Source: Rifleibacterium sp035352635 (lineage in GTDB: Bacteria > Muiribacteriota > Ozemobacteria > Ozemobacterales > Ozemobacteraceae). Taken from it: a stretch of 64,000 nt of DNA. Shown piece by piece: positions 17,163-25,363 of the stretch; within the stretch, counting starts at the first letter, position 1; each line of letters begins with the position of its first letter. The notes beneath the pieces were generated by a model, which was not told where the DNA came from, ran no database searches, and worked only from the letters and a program-made list of their open reading frames with translations. The translations under genes and the position numbers were made by a program. The DNA lies in NCBI GenBank assembly GCA_035352635.1, contig DAOPYA010000006.1, positions 8,693-72,692 of the forward strand, given 5' to 3'.

Positions 17163-18398
17163 TCAGGCGGTCATGGCTTTGCGAACTTTATCCATGCCGT
17201 TCATGCGGTAGGTGCCTTTATAAAACTCATACTTGTGCGGCGCCAGAATGCTGACTTCAGCGGTGTTGCCCATCTGCATGACCAGGATGTTCCCCTGACT
17301 GTCGGTACCTTTGTAGATCATCGAATGACCGTAGCGGTTGTGACCGTAATCGAGCAGAATCATGTCGCCGGGTCTGATGTCGGGCGGCGGCGGAGGTTTG
17401 ACGCCCGGGTTGATCGAGGAGGTGTATTTTTGCGACCATAGCCCGCTGGTAGAGGTTCGCCCACCACTAATCGGGTAGGCAACACCGGCTTTGCCATAAG
17501 CTTCTTTTTGCAACATCTGCACAAAACCGCTGCAGTCAATGCCGCCAATTTTTTGAAACTTGTTATACGCTTCTTTTGAACGCCATTTCCAGGTGTTGAT
17601 GTCAACGTAATTTTCATAATAATCGCGAGATTCAAGGCCGAGTTGGTTGCCTGAACCCTTCTTTTTCTGGTAGGTTTTGAGGTCGTCGAAACCGCCGAAT
17701 TTAAAGACGATCGGTTCATCGATGTAGGGTTGGGCGATTTCCTGTATCTTGCGGGCAAAAACAATATCTTCAAAATGTTTTTCGAGCTGCTTTAAAATGC
17801 TGGCTGCCTGGTCGTGTTTGCCAAGTTTTTCAAGGCACATTGCCTGCATGTAGAGCGACTCAGCCGGGTTGCCACTCGAGGCTGCTGCCAGTTTGTATGC
17901 CTCAGCGTAATCGCCGTTCTTATAAGCTTTATTGGCACGGTTCAGCTTCCAGTACCAGGGGAAACGCTCAAAATTAAGCAGATTCTTGCCAAGGTGTCGG
18001 TTCCAGCGTTCGAACTGTTTTGCGTTGGCAAGAGACTGCTGAGCCTGGGGCTGTGTGGCAGTCGTGGCGCCTGATACAGTCGCTTTGCTGACCAGGTCGT
18101 TGCGAACCCAGCCGGTCAGGCCATTGCCAAAATCAAGCTGATACCAACCGTTCTTTTCGCCTTTAATTACACCCGACGAGCCCATCGGCAAGGTTTTGAG
18201 CACGGAATTGCCAATGCCAGGGCCACTGCGAACATTAACCCAGGCCTTGTTTATTTCGTAACTGTCTGCTGCGATGGTAGCCGTTACGGTCGAAGATTCG
18301 TTGCCGACGGCAAACGGGTCGTTTTGAGCCATGATCGGGTTGCTGCCATGCAGCCCAAACATCAACAGAAAACCAAACATCAGGTAACTTCTGCGCAT
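17163..18398 (-). CDS. Secreted SH3b / TPR-like / NlpC-P60-type cysteine hydrolase
   Basis: About 411 residues. After a signal peptide (YLMFGFLLMFGLHG) there is a bacterial SH3 domain (AWVNVRSGPGIGNSVLKTLP ... NGLTGWVRNDLV), then a helical TPR-like segment (ANKAYKNGDYAEAYKLA). A C-terminal NlpC/P60-like papain-fold domain follows, with the catalytic Cys in GGIDCSGFVQML and the His in YGHSMIYKG. Such proteins cleave peptide cross-links or stem peptides in peptidoglycan, with SH3 as a wall-binding module. The chosen start (18398) has GGAG six bases upstream; a start four residues earlier would destroy that spacing. A terminator lies at 16993-17018. The substrate bond is unknown. Confidence 0.85.
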   Translation of the reverse strand: MRRSYLMFGFLLMFGLHGSNPIMAQNDPFAVGNESSTVTATIAADSYEINKAWVNVRSGPGIGNSVLKTLPMGSSGVIKGEKNGWYQLDFGNGLTGWVRNDLVSKATVSGATTATQPQAQQSLANAKQFERWNRHLGKNLLNFERFPWYWKLNRANKAYKNGDYAEAYKLAAASSGNPAESLYMQAMCLEKLGKHDQAASILKQLEKHFEDIVFARKIQEIAQPYIDEPIVFKFGGFDDLKTYQKKKGSGNQLGLESRDYYENYVDINTWKWRSKEAYNKFQKIGGIDCSGFVQMLQKEAYGKAGVAYPISGGRTSTSGLWSQKYTSSINPGVKPPPPPDIRPGDMILLDYGHNRYGHSMIYKGTDSQGNILVMQMGNTAEVSILAPHKYEFYKGTYRMNGMDKVRKAMTA

Positions 18399-18459
18399 GC
18401 GATGCTCCATCTTTTTAATTTATTAACATTCTAATGAAAAAGCCGCTAACCGTCTACGG

Positions 18460-19377
18460 TTAAAAGTTATTGCCCGAACGCAACAACTTGAATCCATCTG
18501 CCGCTGAACCAGAAAACCCGTAAAGCTTGCCGTCGCTGCATAGTTTCCAGCTGGCGGTCAGGAAAGGTGCATCGAAAATTGGCAATGCAACCGATTGCAG
18601 CACTTCGGCATGGTCGCCGAGCTTGGCAAAGTTGAGAATGCCGGGCTTGCTCCTGGTGACCACCTGCACTACCAGGCGATTAGCGTGTATCCCGGCTGTT
18701 TTTATGAATACTATCGGTTCACCTGGTTCGTAAAGCCCGATCATTTCGGGTTCTTGAACTTCATCGGCGAGTTCGGCGGCGATAATGCCACGTGAATCGG
18801 CCTCAAGATTATATTGCACCCCGAAAATGCGCTGGCCGGTACAGGCTGGTTCGAGCGCCACGGCCGGATGCTGAACTGTCTGGTCATTTTTGCAGATCAG
18901 CAGGCCGTTTCCCTGGTCTTCGATGAGAAAAAGCTTGTCGTTGAGAATACTCAGGCGGCCCGGGTTCTTGAAGGCTATTCTTACGTGCCGGTCAACCTTG
19001 CCATTAGCCGGGTTAATCACTGCTACCCCGTCAGGTTCGCGGGTCAAAACATACAGGCGCTGGTTGAAGCAGGCAAGATCGCCAAGTCGCCCGTAGTTGA
19101 GCATGATGTAAGACCATTCGTTCTTTTTGAAGCACTTTAACATGCTGTTGACCGAATCCGAAAACCAGGCGGCGCCATCATTGTCAATGTCAAAGCCGCC
19201 AATGCACTGATAAGGCGCAACAGGCAGCACCCCCGGTGATGGCAGCCTTATGCCGAGCTGATTCACTTCTTTGCCCCAGTTGCCTTTGCAGATCAATACG
19301 TTATCACCGGCATGCGCCGCGAAAACCTGGCATAACAGAATGAACCCCAGCAAAATATAAACGATACGTTTCTGCAT
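18460..19377 (-). CDS. Secreted beta-propeller-like protein of unknown function
   Basis: 305 residues with a signal peptide (IVYILLGFILLCQVFAAHAG) and a ggag ribosome-binding site. The mature part is a series of short beta segments with propeller-like repeats, for example GGFDIDNDGAAWFSD, GRLGDLACFNQRLYVL, NPGRLSILNDKLFLI and SWKLCSDGKLYGFSG. This resembles NHL/SMP-30-type or WD-like propellers, but no catalytic motif is seen. It is probably periplasmic, in ligand or protein binding. It precedes the SH3/NlpC gene on the same strand with a 61 bp gap, so cotranscription is possible. Confidence 0.65.
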   Translation of the reverse strand: MQKRIVYILLGFILLCQVFAAHAGDNVLICKGNWGKEVNQLGIRLPSPGVLPVAPYQCIGGFDIDNDGAAWFSDSVNSMLKCFKKNEWSYIMLNYGRLGDLACFNQRLYVLTREPDGVAVINPANGKVDRHVRIAFKNPGRLSILNDKLFLIEDQGNGLLICKNDQTVQHPAVALEPACTGQRIFGVQYNLEADSRGIIAAELADEVQEPEMIGLYEPGEPIVFIKTAGIHANRLVVQVVTRSKPGILNFAKLGDHAEVLQSVALPIFDAPFLTASWKLCSDGKLYGFSGSAADGFKLLRSGNNF

Positions 19378-19665
19378 CTGATTTACTCCGGTCAGCTGAA
19401 TAATGTATCAAGTTTAACAGAATTCCCTACACCATGCACAGCTCTAAAAATTTTTAGGGTGAGCGCATAGTTGGACTTTGTAAAATGCAAAATAATTTTG
19501 AATGATCGCCTCTGGCAAAGCCGCCTGCATTAGCTTTAATTGCTCGCATAGCCCGGAAAGAATTCACTTAACAGCACTCTGACCAGATAACGGGGAGTTT
19601 CTCTGCAGTGCTTTCTCTGGTTGACTTGGCTGGTGACGCGGGGTAGTATAAAGTCATCTTTCATC

Positions 19666-20607
19666 ATGTTTAAATATCTCAGAGTATCGGTTACTGATCG
19701 CTGCAACTACCGCTGCATTTATTGCATGCCCGAAGACGGCATCTGCAAACAGTCACATGACCAGGTCATGCGTTACGAAGAAATGCTGCCGGTGATTCGT
19801 GCTGCTGTCGAAACCGGTGTTGAGCAGGTTCGGGTAACCGGCGGCGAACCGCTCGTCAGGTCGGGCATCGTTGAATTTATTGGTGATCTGGCGAAAATAC
19901 CCGGTCTGAATGATTTGACCCTGACCACCAATGGTGCTTTGCTCGACAAATTTGCTTTGCCTCTTAAACAAGCTGGTCTGCGCCGGGTTAACGTCAGTAT
20001 TGATTCTTTGAACCCTGAGAATTTTCATAAAATTACCCGAAATGGCAATTTGAGTGATGTGTTGCGTGGCATTGATGCAGCAATAGCTGCCGGCCTGGGG
20101 CCGGTTAAGATTAATACTGTGCTGATGCCGGGCTTGAACGATCACGAAATTTTGTCTTTTGCAGATTTTGCCGCCGAAAAAGGCCTGTCGGTGCGTTTTA
20201 TCGAGCGAATGCCTTTCAATACAGATCCCGGCGGCGAACCGGTCGAATTTGTTCCAGAAGAAAGGGTTCTCAGAACAATCTCAGAAAAATACCGCCTGGT
20301 GCCCCATGATGAGCATTCGTATGGCCCGGCCCGCAGCTTCAGTATCGAAGGCAGCAATGGCCGTATCGGGCTGATCAGTTCGCGCAGCACGCCGTTCTGC
20401 CACCTGTGCCAGCGGTTGCGTCTAACTTCTGGTGGCTATATTCTACCCTGTCTTGATTCAAATTATGGTATAAATATCAGAGGCCTCGGCCCTGATGAAA
20501 TCAAGGCGGTAATCGAACGCCTTGATAGCGAAAAGTCAGGCTGGCACAAGAACCGGGCCTGTTTTGCGGCAACTTTTGATAATTCCCTGTCAAAAATCGG
20601 CGGTTAA
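19666..20607 (+). CDS. moaA: GTP 3',8-cyclase MoaA (molybdenum cofactor synthesis)
   Basis: 313 residues. The radical-SAM cluster motif CNYRCIYC follows YLRVSVTDR, exactly as in MoaA. RVTGGEPLVR matches the SAM-binding GGEP motif. The C-terminal cluster cysteines are in FCHLCQRLRLTSGGYILPC, and the protein ends SKIGG with the conserved terminal Gly-Gly. The enzyme converts GTP to 3',8-cyclo-GTP, the first step of molybdopterin synthesis. The start at 19666 matches the usual short N-terminus. No other mo- genes are nearby; the next gene follows after 16 bp. It could support molybdenum hydroxylases of purine breakdown (inference). Confidence 0.95.
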   Translation: MFKYLRVSVTDRCNYRCIYCMPEDGICKQSHDQVMRYEEMLPVIRAAVETGVEQVRVTGGEPLVRSGIVEFIGDLAKIPGLNDLTLTTNGALLDKFALPLKQAGLRRVNVSIDSLNPENFHKITRNGNLSDVLRGIDAAIAAGLGPVKINTVLMPGLNDHEILSFADFAAEKGLSVRFIERMPFNTDPGGEPVEFVPEERVLRTISEKYRLVPHDEHSYGPARSFSIEGSNGRIGLISSRSTPFCHLCQRLRLTSGGYILPCLDSNYGINIRGLGPDEIKAVIERLDSEKSGWHKNRACFAATFDNSLSKIGG

Positions 20608-20623
20608 TTCTAAGGAGCAGTTT

Positions 20624-21580
20624 ATGGCAAATGCAAAGAACCTCTGCCTCGGAATCGATCTCGGAGGCACCAAAGTAGCGGTTGGCCTTTGCAAAGGCGA
20701 AGAGATTCTCAAAAAGGCGATTTTTCCGACTCAGGCTTCTGCGGGTTTTGATGGGGTTATTTCAGTGATACTCGGTGCCGTCGAGAAGGTAATGGAAGGG
20801 CATACCCTCAAAGAGGTGTCGGGCGCCGGTATCGGTTCAGCTGGCCAGATCGACGGTGCCAGCGGCGAAGTTATCTATTCGCCGAATCTCGGCTGGCGAA
20901 ACGCACCCCTCGGCAACGCGGTGAGCAAGGCTCTTGGTTTGCCGGTCAAGGTGCTGAACGATGTGCGTGCCGCCACAGTCGCCGAACAGAAATTTGGCAA
21001 CGGCAAAGGCCTTGAAAATTTTGGTAATATTTTTGTCGGCACCGGCGTCGGTTCGGGCTGGGTTATTAATGGCCAGCTGATGAACGGTGTCACTAATTCA
21101 GCGGGTGAAATCGGCCACATCTGCATGGACCCGGAAGGCCCACTCTGTGGCTGCGGTAATCGGGGCTGTCTTGAAGCCTATTGTTCAGGCACAGGCATGG
21201 AAAATTACGTGAAAGCCGAATTGAAAAAGGGGCGCAAGAGCCTGCTCAGCGAGCTTGCTGAGCACAAACTCGAAAATGTGCGCGGCCCGCTGATCGGCAA
21301 GGCAGCAGAGCAGGGTGATGAACTGGCTCTTGAAGCAATTCATCGGGTTGGTAAATATCTAGGGTTGGCTCTGGCGAACGTTCATACTCTGCTGAACCCA
21401 GAAGTAGTGCTTCTTGGCGGCGGCATGATGGCTCTTAAAAAGTTTTTCCTGCCGCAGCTTGATAACACTCTGCGTCAGCACATTCTGCCGGTAGCCGCTA
21501 ATCATAATCGGCCCCTCATCAAAGAGGCCCGTTTTGAGAATGACGCTGTTCTGCTCGGTGGGGCGGCAGTTTTTGCATGA
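20624..21580 (+). CDS. ROK family sugar kinase (glucokinase-like)
   Basis: 318 residues starting at an ATG with AAGGAG seven bases upstream. It shows the ATP-binding LGIDLGGTKVAVGL, the sugar-binding and catalytic LNDVRAATVAEQ and GTGVGSGWVING regions, EIGHICMDPEG, and the ROK zinc motif CGCGNRGCLEAYCSG. ROK kinases of this length mostly phosphorylate glucose, or N-acetylated hexosamines in some lineages; there is no DNA-binding N-terminus, so it is not a repressor. It is the second gene of the moaA operon and its stop overlaps the following start by 4 bp. The most likely role is glucose to glucose-6-phosphate. Confidence 0.9.
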   Translation: MANAKNLCLGIDLGGTKVAVGLCKGEEILKKAIFPTQASAGFDGVISVILGAVEKVMEGHTLKEVSGAGIGSAGQIDGASGEVIYSPNLGWRNAPLGNAVSKALGLPVKVLNDVRAATVAEQKFGNGKGLENFGNIFVGTGVGSGWVINGQLMNGVTNSAGEIGHICMDPEGPLCGCGNRGCLEAYCSGTGMENYVKAELKKGRKSLLSELAEHKLENVRGPLIGKAAEQGDELALEAIHRVGKYLGLALANVHTLLNPEVVLLGGGMMALKKFFLPQLDNTLRQHILPVAANHNRPLIKEARFENDAVLLGGAAVFA

Positions 21581-22533
21581 AGCCTCTTTACCCGGCAACT
21601 TTCAAGGCTGCTGATGTAGAACGCCAGCATTGGGCAGAAATACCGGCGAACATTCAGTTTTATCGGCATGTTCGCAACGTCTGTAATGGTTTTCCAAGTG
21701 TTGTGCTCGCCTGGTCGGCCAGGCCAGGCCTCGAAAGCCTTGCGGCGGGCATTGCTGAAGGCCTCATGAATAGCGGAATAAATGTTTTCATGCCGCCGCA
21801 GGCCGCACCGATTTGTGCTTTATCACAGGCGATCGGCGCACGTAATCTTCCGATTGCCCTTTATCTCGACGCTGACGAACATGTTGCCAATCTGACGCTT
21901 GCCGCGCTTTCGAGCCACGGCGGGCCATTTGACCAGCAGGATATTCTTACGGCGCCGTTTGGGCGCAGCGGAAAGTCTGGAGTCGCCGGTGAAACCGACA
22001 TTGAAAGAGCTTATGTCAATAATCTTGCCGGGCTGGCTGACCAGTTTATCGAAAACGGCACCGGTTTTTCCGAGCTGGAAATCCCTTTTAGCGCCCTTTT
22101 AGATCGTCTGCATGAAAACCCGGCACTGAAAATACTTTTTCAGCAAGACCCCGAGGGGCCGAAAGCCATCGTAGGTCATGATGGCCAGACGTTAACCATA
22201 ATCGAAAAAGATGGCCGTCAGATGCAGACAACCGAAATAGCCAGCTTTATCACCAGTTACCTTGTCGAAGACAGAATGGCTGCCGGCACACTTCTCGGGC
22301 CGACCGGTCAGGTGCACGATTTTGCCAGATCTTTCGCCGGTCTCGAAACCATTGAAATCGATGATTCGCTGACTGATTTTCACCATCGCGCCAGTTTCAT
22401 CGACCTGCTGATTGGGTGGTGGCACAATGGTTTGATTGCTCACCAGGGCGGCAGTTGCTTTGGCGATGCCATTTTAACCGCCGTCTACTATCTCGAATCC
22501 CGCCGCCGCCACCACCAAAAAAAAAATATGTAG
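21577..22533 (+). CDS. Degenerate phosphohexomutase-like protein
   Basis: 318 residues, against about 450 for an active phosphoglucomutase/phosphomannomutase. The N-terminal fold matches domain I of the family (SVVLAWSARPGLESLAAGIA, then GLMNSGINVFMPPQAAPICA). The position of the phosphoserine loop TASHNP reads LYLDADEHV. Further on, PKAIVGHDGQTLTIIEKDGR aligns with the metal-binding region DGDADRLGIVDEDGR, but the Asp triplet is missing. The protein therefore appears catalytically dead as a phosphomutase. It is translationally coupled to the ROK kinase (ATGA overlap). It may be a regulatory or scaffold partner of sugar-phosphate metabolism. The family match is my reading of patterns, not a search. 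Confidence 0.6.
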   Translation: MKPLYPATFKAADVERQHWAEIPANIQFYRHVRNVCNGFPSVVLAWSARPGLESLAAGIAEGLMNSGINVFMPPQAAPICALSQAIGARNLPIALYLDADEHVANLTLAALSSHGGPFDQQDILTAPFGRSGKSGVAGETDIERAYVNNLAGLADQFIENGTGFSELEIPFSALLDRLHENPALKILFQQDPEGPKAIVGHDGQTLTIIEKDGRQMQTTEIASFITSYLVEDRMAAGTLLGPTGQVHDFARSFAGLETIEIDDSLTDFHHRASFIDLLIGWWHNGLIAHQGGSCFGDAILTAVYYLESRRRHHQKKNM

Positions 22534-22586
22534 GGACCGGTTTGTAGGGACCGGTTTGTAGGGACCGGTTTAAAACCGGTCCCTAC
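22530..22586 (+). repeat. Three 14 bp direct repeats plus an inverted copy
   Basis: gtagggaccggttt occurs at 22530-22543, 22544-22557 and 22558-22571. The inverted copy aaaccggtccctac follows at 22573-22586, forming a 14 bp perfect stem with the third unit. It begins at the 3' end of the phosphohexomutase-like gene and could act as its terminator-like structure. Confidence 0.85.
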
Positions 22587-22712
22587 GGGTATGTAATTGC
22601 ATCCGGGTATGTAATCGTGCGCGGGTATGTAATTGCATCCGGGTATGTAATCGTGCGCGGGTATGTAATTGCATTCGGGTATGTAATTGTGTGCGGGTAC
22701 GCAATCACACCC
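22587..22712 (+). repeat. Tandem array of seven 18 bp units (36 bp higher-order period)
   Basis: Units alternate gggtatgtaattgcatcc and gggtatgtaatcgtgcgc. Complete 36 bp pairs lie at 22587-22622 and 22623-22658, a diverged pair at 22659-22694, and a last degenerate unit (gggtacgcaatcacaccc) at 22695-22712. The last unit supplies the stop codon end of the methyltransferase gene on the minus strand. There are no unique spacers, so this is not a CRISPR array. Confidence 0.88.
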
Positions 22713-24024
22713 GTTCGAAGACACACACCAGTTCAACATGATGCGTACGTGGGTATAGATCGAACCCGGCGACCTCAGTCAGGCGGTAACCGCTGTTGAC
22801 GATGGCGCTCGCATCTTTTTCGCAGGCATCGAGGTCGCAGAAAACGCAGACAACCTTTTTGGGCAGCAATTTGCCGAGCAGACGTGCGATGCCGGGGGTG
22901 CCGGTGCGCGGTGGGTCGATCAGTAGAACATCAGGTTCAGGGGTGCATTTTGCCAGTTCTTTGAGCGCATCACCTTCAATGAGACTTATGCGTTCAGAGA
23001 AACCGCTGCGTATAACGTTGCGTTGCCCGGTTCTAACTGCACCAGGGTGTGATTCTATTGCCTCAACCCGGGCGCCCTTGGCAGCCAGAGCCAGAGTGAA
23101 ATTGCCGGCACCGGCAAACCCTTCAACAATGCGAGTTTCGGCGGAAGGTTTGCAGAATTCAACAACCTTGCGCACCAGCACTGGGTTCTGAAAGATGTTT
23201 CCCTGCACGAAGAACGAAGGTTCGGCATCATAAGGCCCACCATCTATTTCGGGGGCGACCAGCCCGGTAACATTGACCGGCCCGACGACTTCTTTAATTT
23301 TGCCATCGAATGTAGAGATCGACATGCCCTTGAGATTAAGACTGCGCATGACTTTCATCAGATCTTCATAGCAATGCCGTGAAGTTTGCCCCTTCATGAG
23401 CACGGCGTGCCCGGTGACCCGGTCTGAATTGTGTGCTGAAGAAGACATCAATGTCAGGCTGTCGAGCATGATCGGAACCTGATTGAGAATTTTGCGGGCG
23501 GCGACCAGGCGGCGGTTGAGTGGGGCGGTAACCAGGGCGCAGGCAGTAACCGGCACCACGTTTCCGGGCACTGGTGTCTGCCAGTTATCGGAAGCGAGAA
23601 AACCTGATTCGCGTTCTTCAAAGCTTCGGCTCTGATGCAGCCTGACGCGTGGCAGATACCTGATCAGCTCACGGGAAGGGTGAAAGCTGTGAACGAAGGC
23701 TTCTCTGCCGCCTGGTATGCGGGCGAGACTGCGTTCAATCATAGCCTGTTTTTCTTTTTTGCGGCCTTTTTCTGAGAGTTCGAGAAGATCGCAGCCGCCG
23801 CAAGGGCCGTGAAAAAAGCAGTCGGGCTTGACGCGTTCGGGTGAAGGCTCAAAAAGGGCTGCAGATACGACTTTTAAAGCGCTGTCAAGCTGGACTTCGA
23901 CCTTGTCGCCAGGCAGAAAACCGGCAAGCCTGACCCGGTTATGTTCAAGGGTAATAAAGGCCTGACCGTTGCCGGTCAGACCTTCAACAACTGCAATCAC
24001 GCGTCTGAGTTTGTTTTCGTTCAC
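22705..24024 (-). CDS. RNA (uracil-5-)-methyltransferase, RlmD/RumA/TrmA type
   Basis: About 439 residues. An N-terminal TRAM-like β-barrel (VIAVVEGLTGNGQAF, GFLPGDKVEVQL) is followed by a four-Cys iron-sulphur region (CFFHGPCGGC) and a Rossmann methyltransferase: RIVEGFAGAGNFTLAL for SAM and DVLLIDPPRTGTPG. The nucleophilic Cys lies in VCVFCDLDAC. The end GFDLYPRTHHVELVCVF is typical of the family. It methylates uracil C5 in 23S rRNA or tRNA. Two starts are possible: GTG at 24054, overlapping the PFK gene, or GTG at 24024 just after the PFK stop; I chose the latter. Its 3' end runs into the tandem repeat array. Confidence 0.9.
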   Translation of the reverse strand: MNENKLRRVIAVVEGLTGNGQAFITLEHNRVRLAGFLPGDKVEVQLDSALKVVSAALFEPSPERVKPDCFFHGPCGGCDLLELSEKGRKKEKQAMIERSLARIPGGREAFVHSFHPSRELIRYLPRVRLHQSRSFEERESGFLASDNWQTPVPGNVVPVTACALVTAPLNRRLVAARKILNQVPIMLDSLTLMSSSAHNSDRVTGHAVLMKGQTSRHCYEDLMKVMRSLNLKGMSISTFDGKIKEVVGPVNVTGLVAPEIDGGPYDAEPSFFVQGNIFQNPVLVRKVVEFCKPSAETRIVEGFAGAGNFTLALAAKGARVEAIESHPGAVRTGQRNVIRSGFSERISLIEGDALKELAKCTPEPDVLLIDPPRTGTPGIARLLGKLLPKKVVCVFCDLDACEKDASAIVNSGYRLTEVAGFDLYPRTHHVELVCVFERV

Positions 24025-24029
24025 TCTTG

Positions 24030-25238
24030 TTACTTCTTGATGACTTTTGGGCACTGCAAGCGTTCATAACTGGGCATGCTGCCGAGTAGCGGGCGTGCAT
24101 AGTTGAGAAAGTCAGTGGTAACGCCGTTGCCGGCTTCGTTGATGAAAGTGCGTGGCATTGGCTTCGTTTCGCGGGCGACACTGGCGAGCGGGGTCAGGAA
24201 ATAATCGACCGAATAATCGCCAGTTCTGCGAATGGCAACTGAGCCATCGACGTTGTTCCAGACGGCAAACTGGGCGGCTTTTTCGCCGACTTCACGGGCT
24301 TCGGCCTGGTCAACTTCTGAAACGATGCCGAGAAAGCTTCTCTGCAGGTAACCAAAAGTATCAGAGCGAACCCGCTTGATTTTGAGGCGGTCCTTGATGA
24401 CTTTGCCGAGGGCATCGCCGAGGGCGCCGGTACCCGAAAGCTGCACGTTGCCGTGCGCATCTTTTTCAGAATCGCCGATCAGCGAAGAGATAATCGGCTG
24501 GCCATCGGGGCCGACAATGCCTTCAGACACGGCAATGACACAGCGGCCGAAGCGCCGGTAAGCATCATCGACATCTTTCAGAAAAGTTTCAGTTTCGAAG
24601 GGTCTTTCTGGCATATAAATGAGGTGTGGGCCGTCGTCTTCATATTTCTGGGCGAAAGCCGAGGCTGCAGTCAAAAAACCAGCGTTGCGGCCCATAACGA
24701 CGCCAATGTAGACGCCGGGCAGTGCGCGGTTATCAAGGTTAACGCCGGCGAAGGCTGAAGCAACGAACTTGGCCGCCGAACCATAGCCAGGGCAGTGGTC
24801 GGTGACCCGAAGATCGTTATCAATGGTTTTTGGGATATGAATGCAGCGCAGTTCATAGCCAGCGGCCGCGGCATTATCATTCACGATGCGCACCGCATCA
24901 GCCGAATCGTTACCGCCGTTGTAGAAGAAATATCTGACATTGTGCTTCATACAGACTTTAAAAATCTTTTCACAATAATCAGCATCTGGTTTATCACGGG
25001 TCGAAAGCAGTGCCGAACTGGGTGTACAGGCAACTCTTTCGAGATTGTGGGTAGTTGCCTGGGTCAGATCGATGAAATCTTCTTCGATAATGCCTCTGAC
25101 GCCATGTAGAGCGCCATAAACACGGTCAACTTCAGGAAACTTTCTTGATTCAAGAACCGCACCTACCAGACTCTGGTTGATAACAGCAGTCGGGCCGCCG
25201 CCCTGAGCGATAAGAACGTTACCTACGAGTTTTGCCAT
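24030..25238 (-). CDS. Pyrophosphate-type 6-phosphofructokinase
   Basis: 402 residues of the PFK family. The substrate motifs PKTIDNDL and VVMGRNAGFLTA and the N-terminal LIAQGGGPTAVINQS are clear. The nucleotide-discriminating segment reads YNGGNDSADAV: Asp rather than Gly at the position that selects ATP, together with Lys in PKTIDND, is the signature of pyrophosphate-dependent enzymes. The usual preceding Asp (GGDD) is Asn here. It catalyses reversible phosphorylation of fructose-6-phosphate with pyrophosphate, common in anaerobes that save ATP. It is followed by the RNA methyltransferase on the same strand. The PPi assignment is from motif rules. Confidence 0.9.
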   Translation of the reverse strand: MAKLVGNVLIAQGGGPTAVINQSLVGAVLESRKFPEVDRVYGALHGVRGIIEEDFIDLTQATTHNLERVACTPSSALLSTRDKPDADYCEKIFKVCMKHNVRYFFYNGGNDSADAVRIVNDNAAAAGYELRCIHIPKTIDNDLRVTDHCPGYGSAAKFVASAFAGVNLDNRALPGVYIGVVMGRNAGFLTAASAFAQKYEDDGPHLIYMPERPFETETFLKDVDDAYRRFGRCVIAVSEGIVGPDGQPIISSLIGDSEKDAHGNVQLSGTGALGDALGKVIKDRLKIKRVRSDTFGYLQRSFLGIVSEVDQAEAREVGEKAAQFAVWNNVDGSVAIRRTGDYSVDYFLTPLASVARETKPMPRTFINEAGNGVTTDFLNYARPLLGSMPSYERLQCPKVIKK

Positions 25239-25334
25239 GTTATAGTGTCTCCTCTGTTTGTAATGAATTGCACCGCGCCATTATGCCCCGAAAGGCCGCA
25301 GCAGGTCAAGAAGAAGTTTTTTTCCGAAGGGGCA

Positions 25335-25363
25335 TTGACAAAGAATCTGAGGCACCATAGAAT
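25335..25363 (+). promoter_or_regulatory. Sigma-70-like promoter candidate overlapping a start codon
   Basis: TTGACA at 25335-25340, 17 bp spacer and TAGAAT at 25358-25363, whose last bases are part of the ATG at 25362. Transcription would begin near 25370, so the message would be leaderless from the second ATG at 25371. Alternatively the match is accidental. Confidence 0.35.

Noticed and set aside
22530..22712. CRISPR array
   Set aside because: The repeats are adjacent without unique spacers, have two different unit lengths (14 and 18 bp) and no cas genes are near.
22488..22739. Repeat protein on the minus strand (YIPAHDYIPGC pattern)
   Set aside because: It is only the translation of the 18 bp tandem repeat, which is divisible by three; it has no ribosome-binding site and overlaps two real genes.
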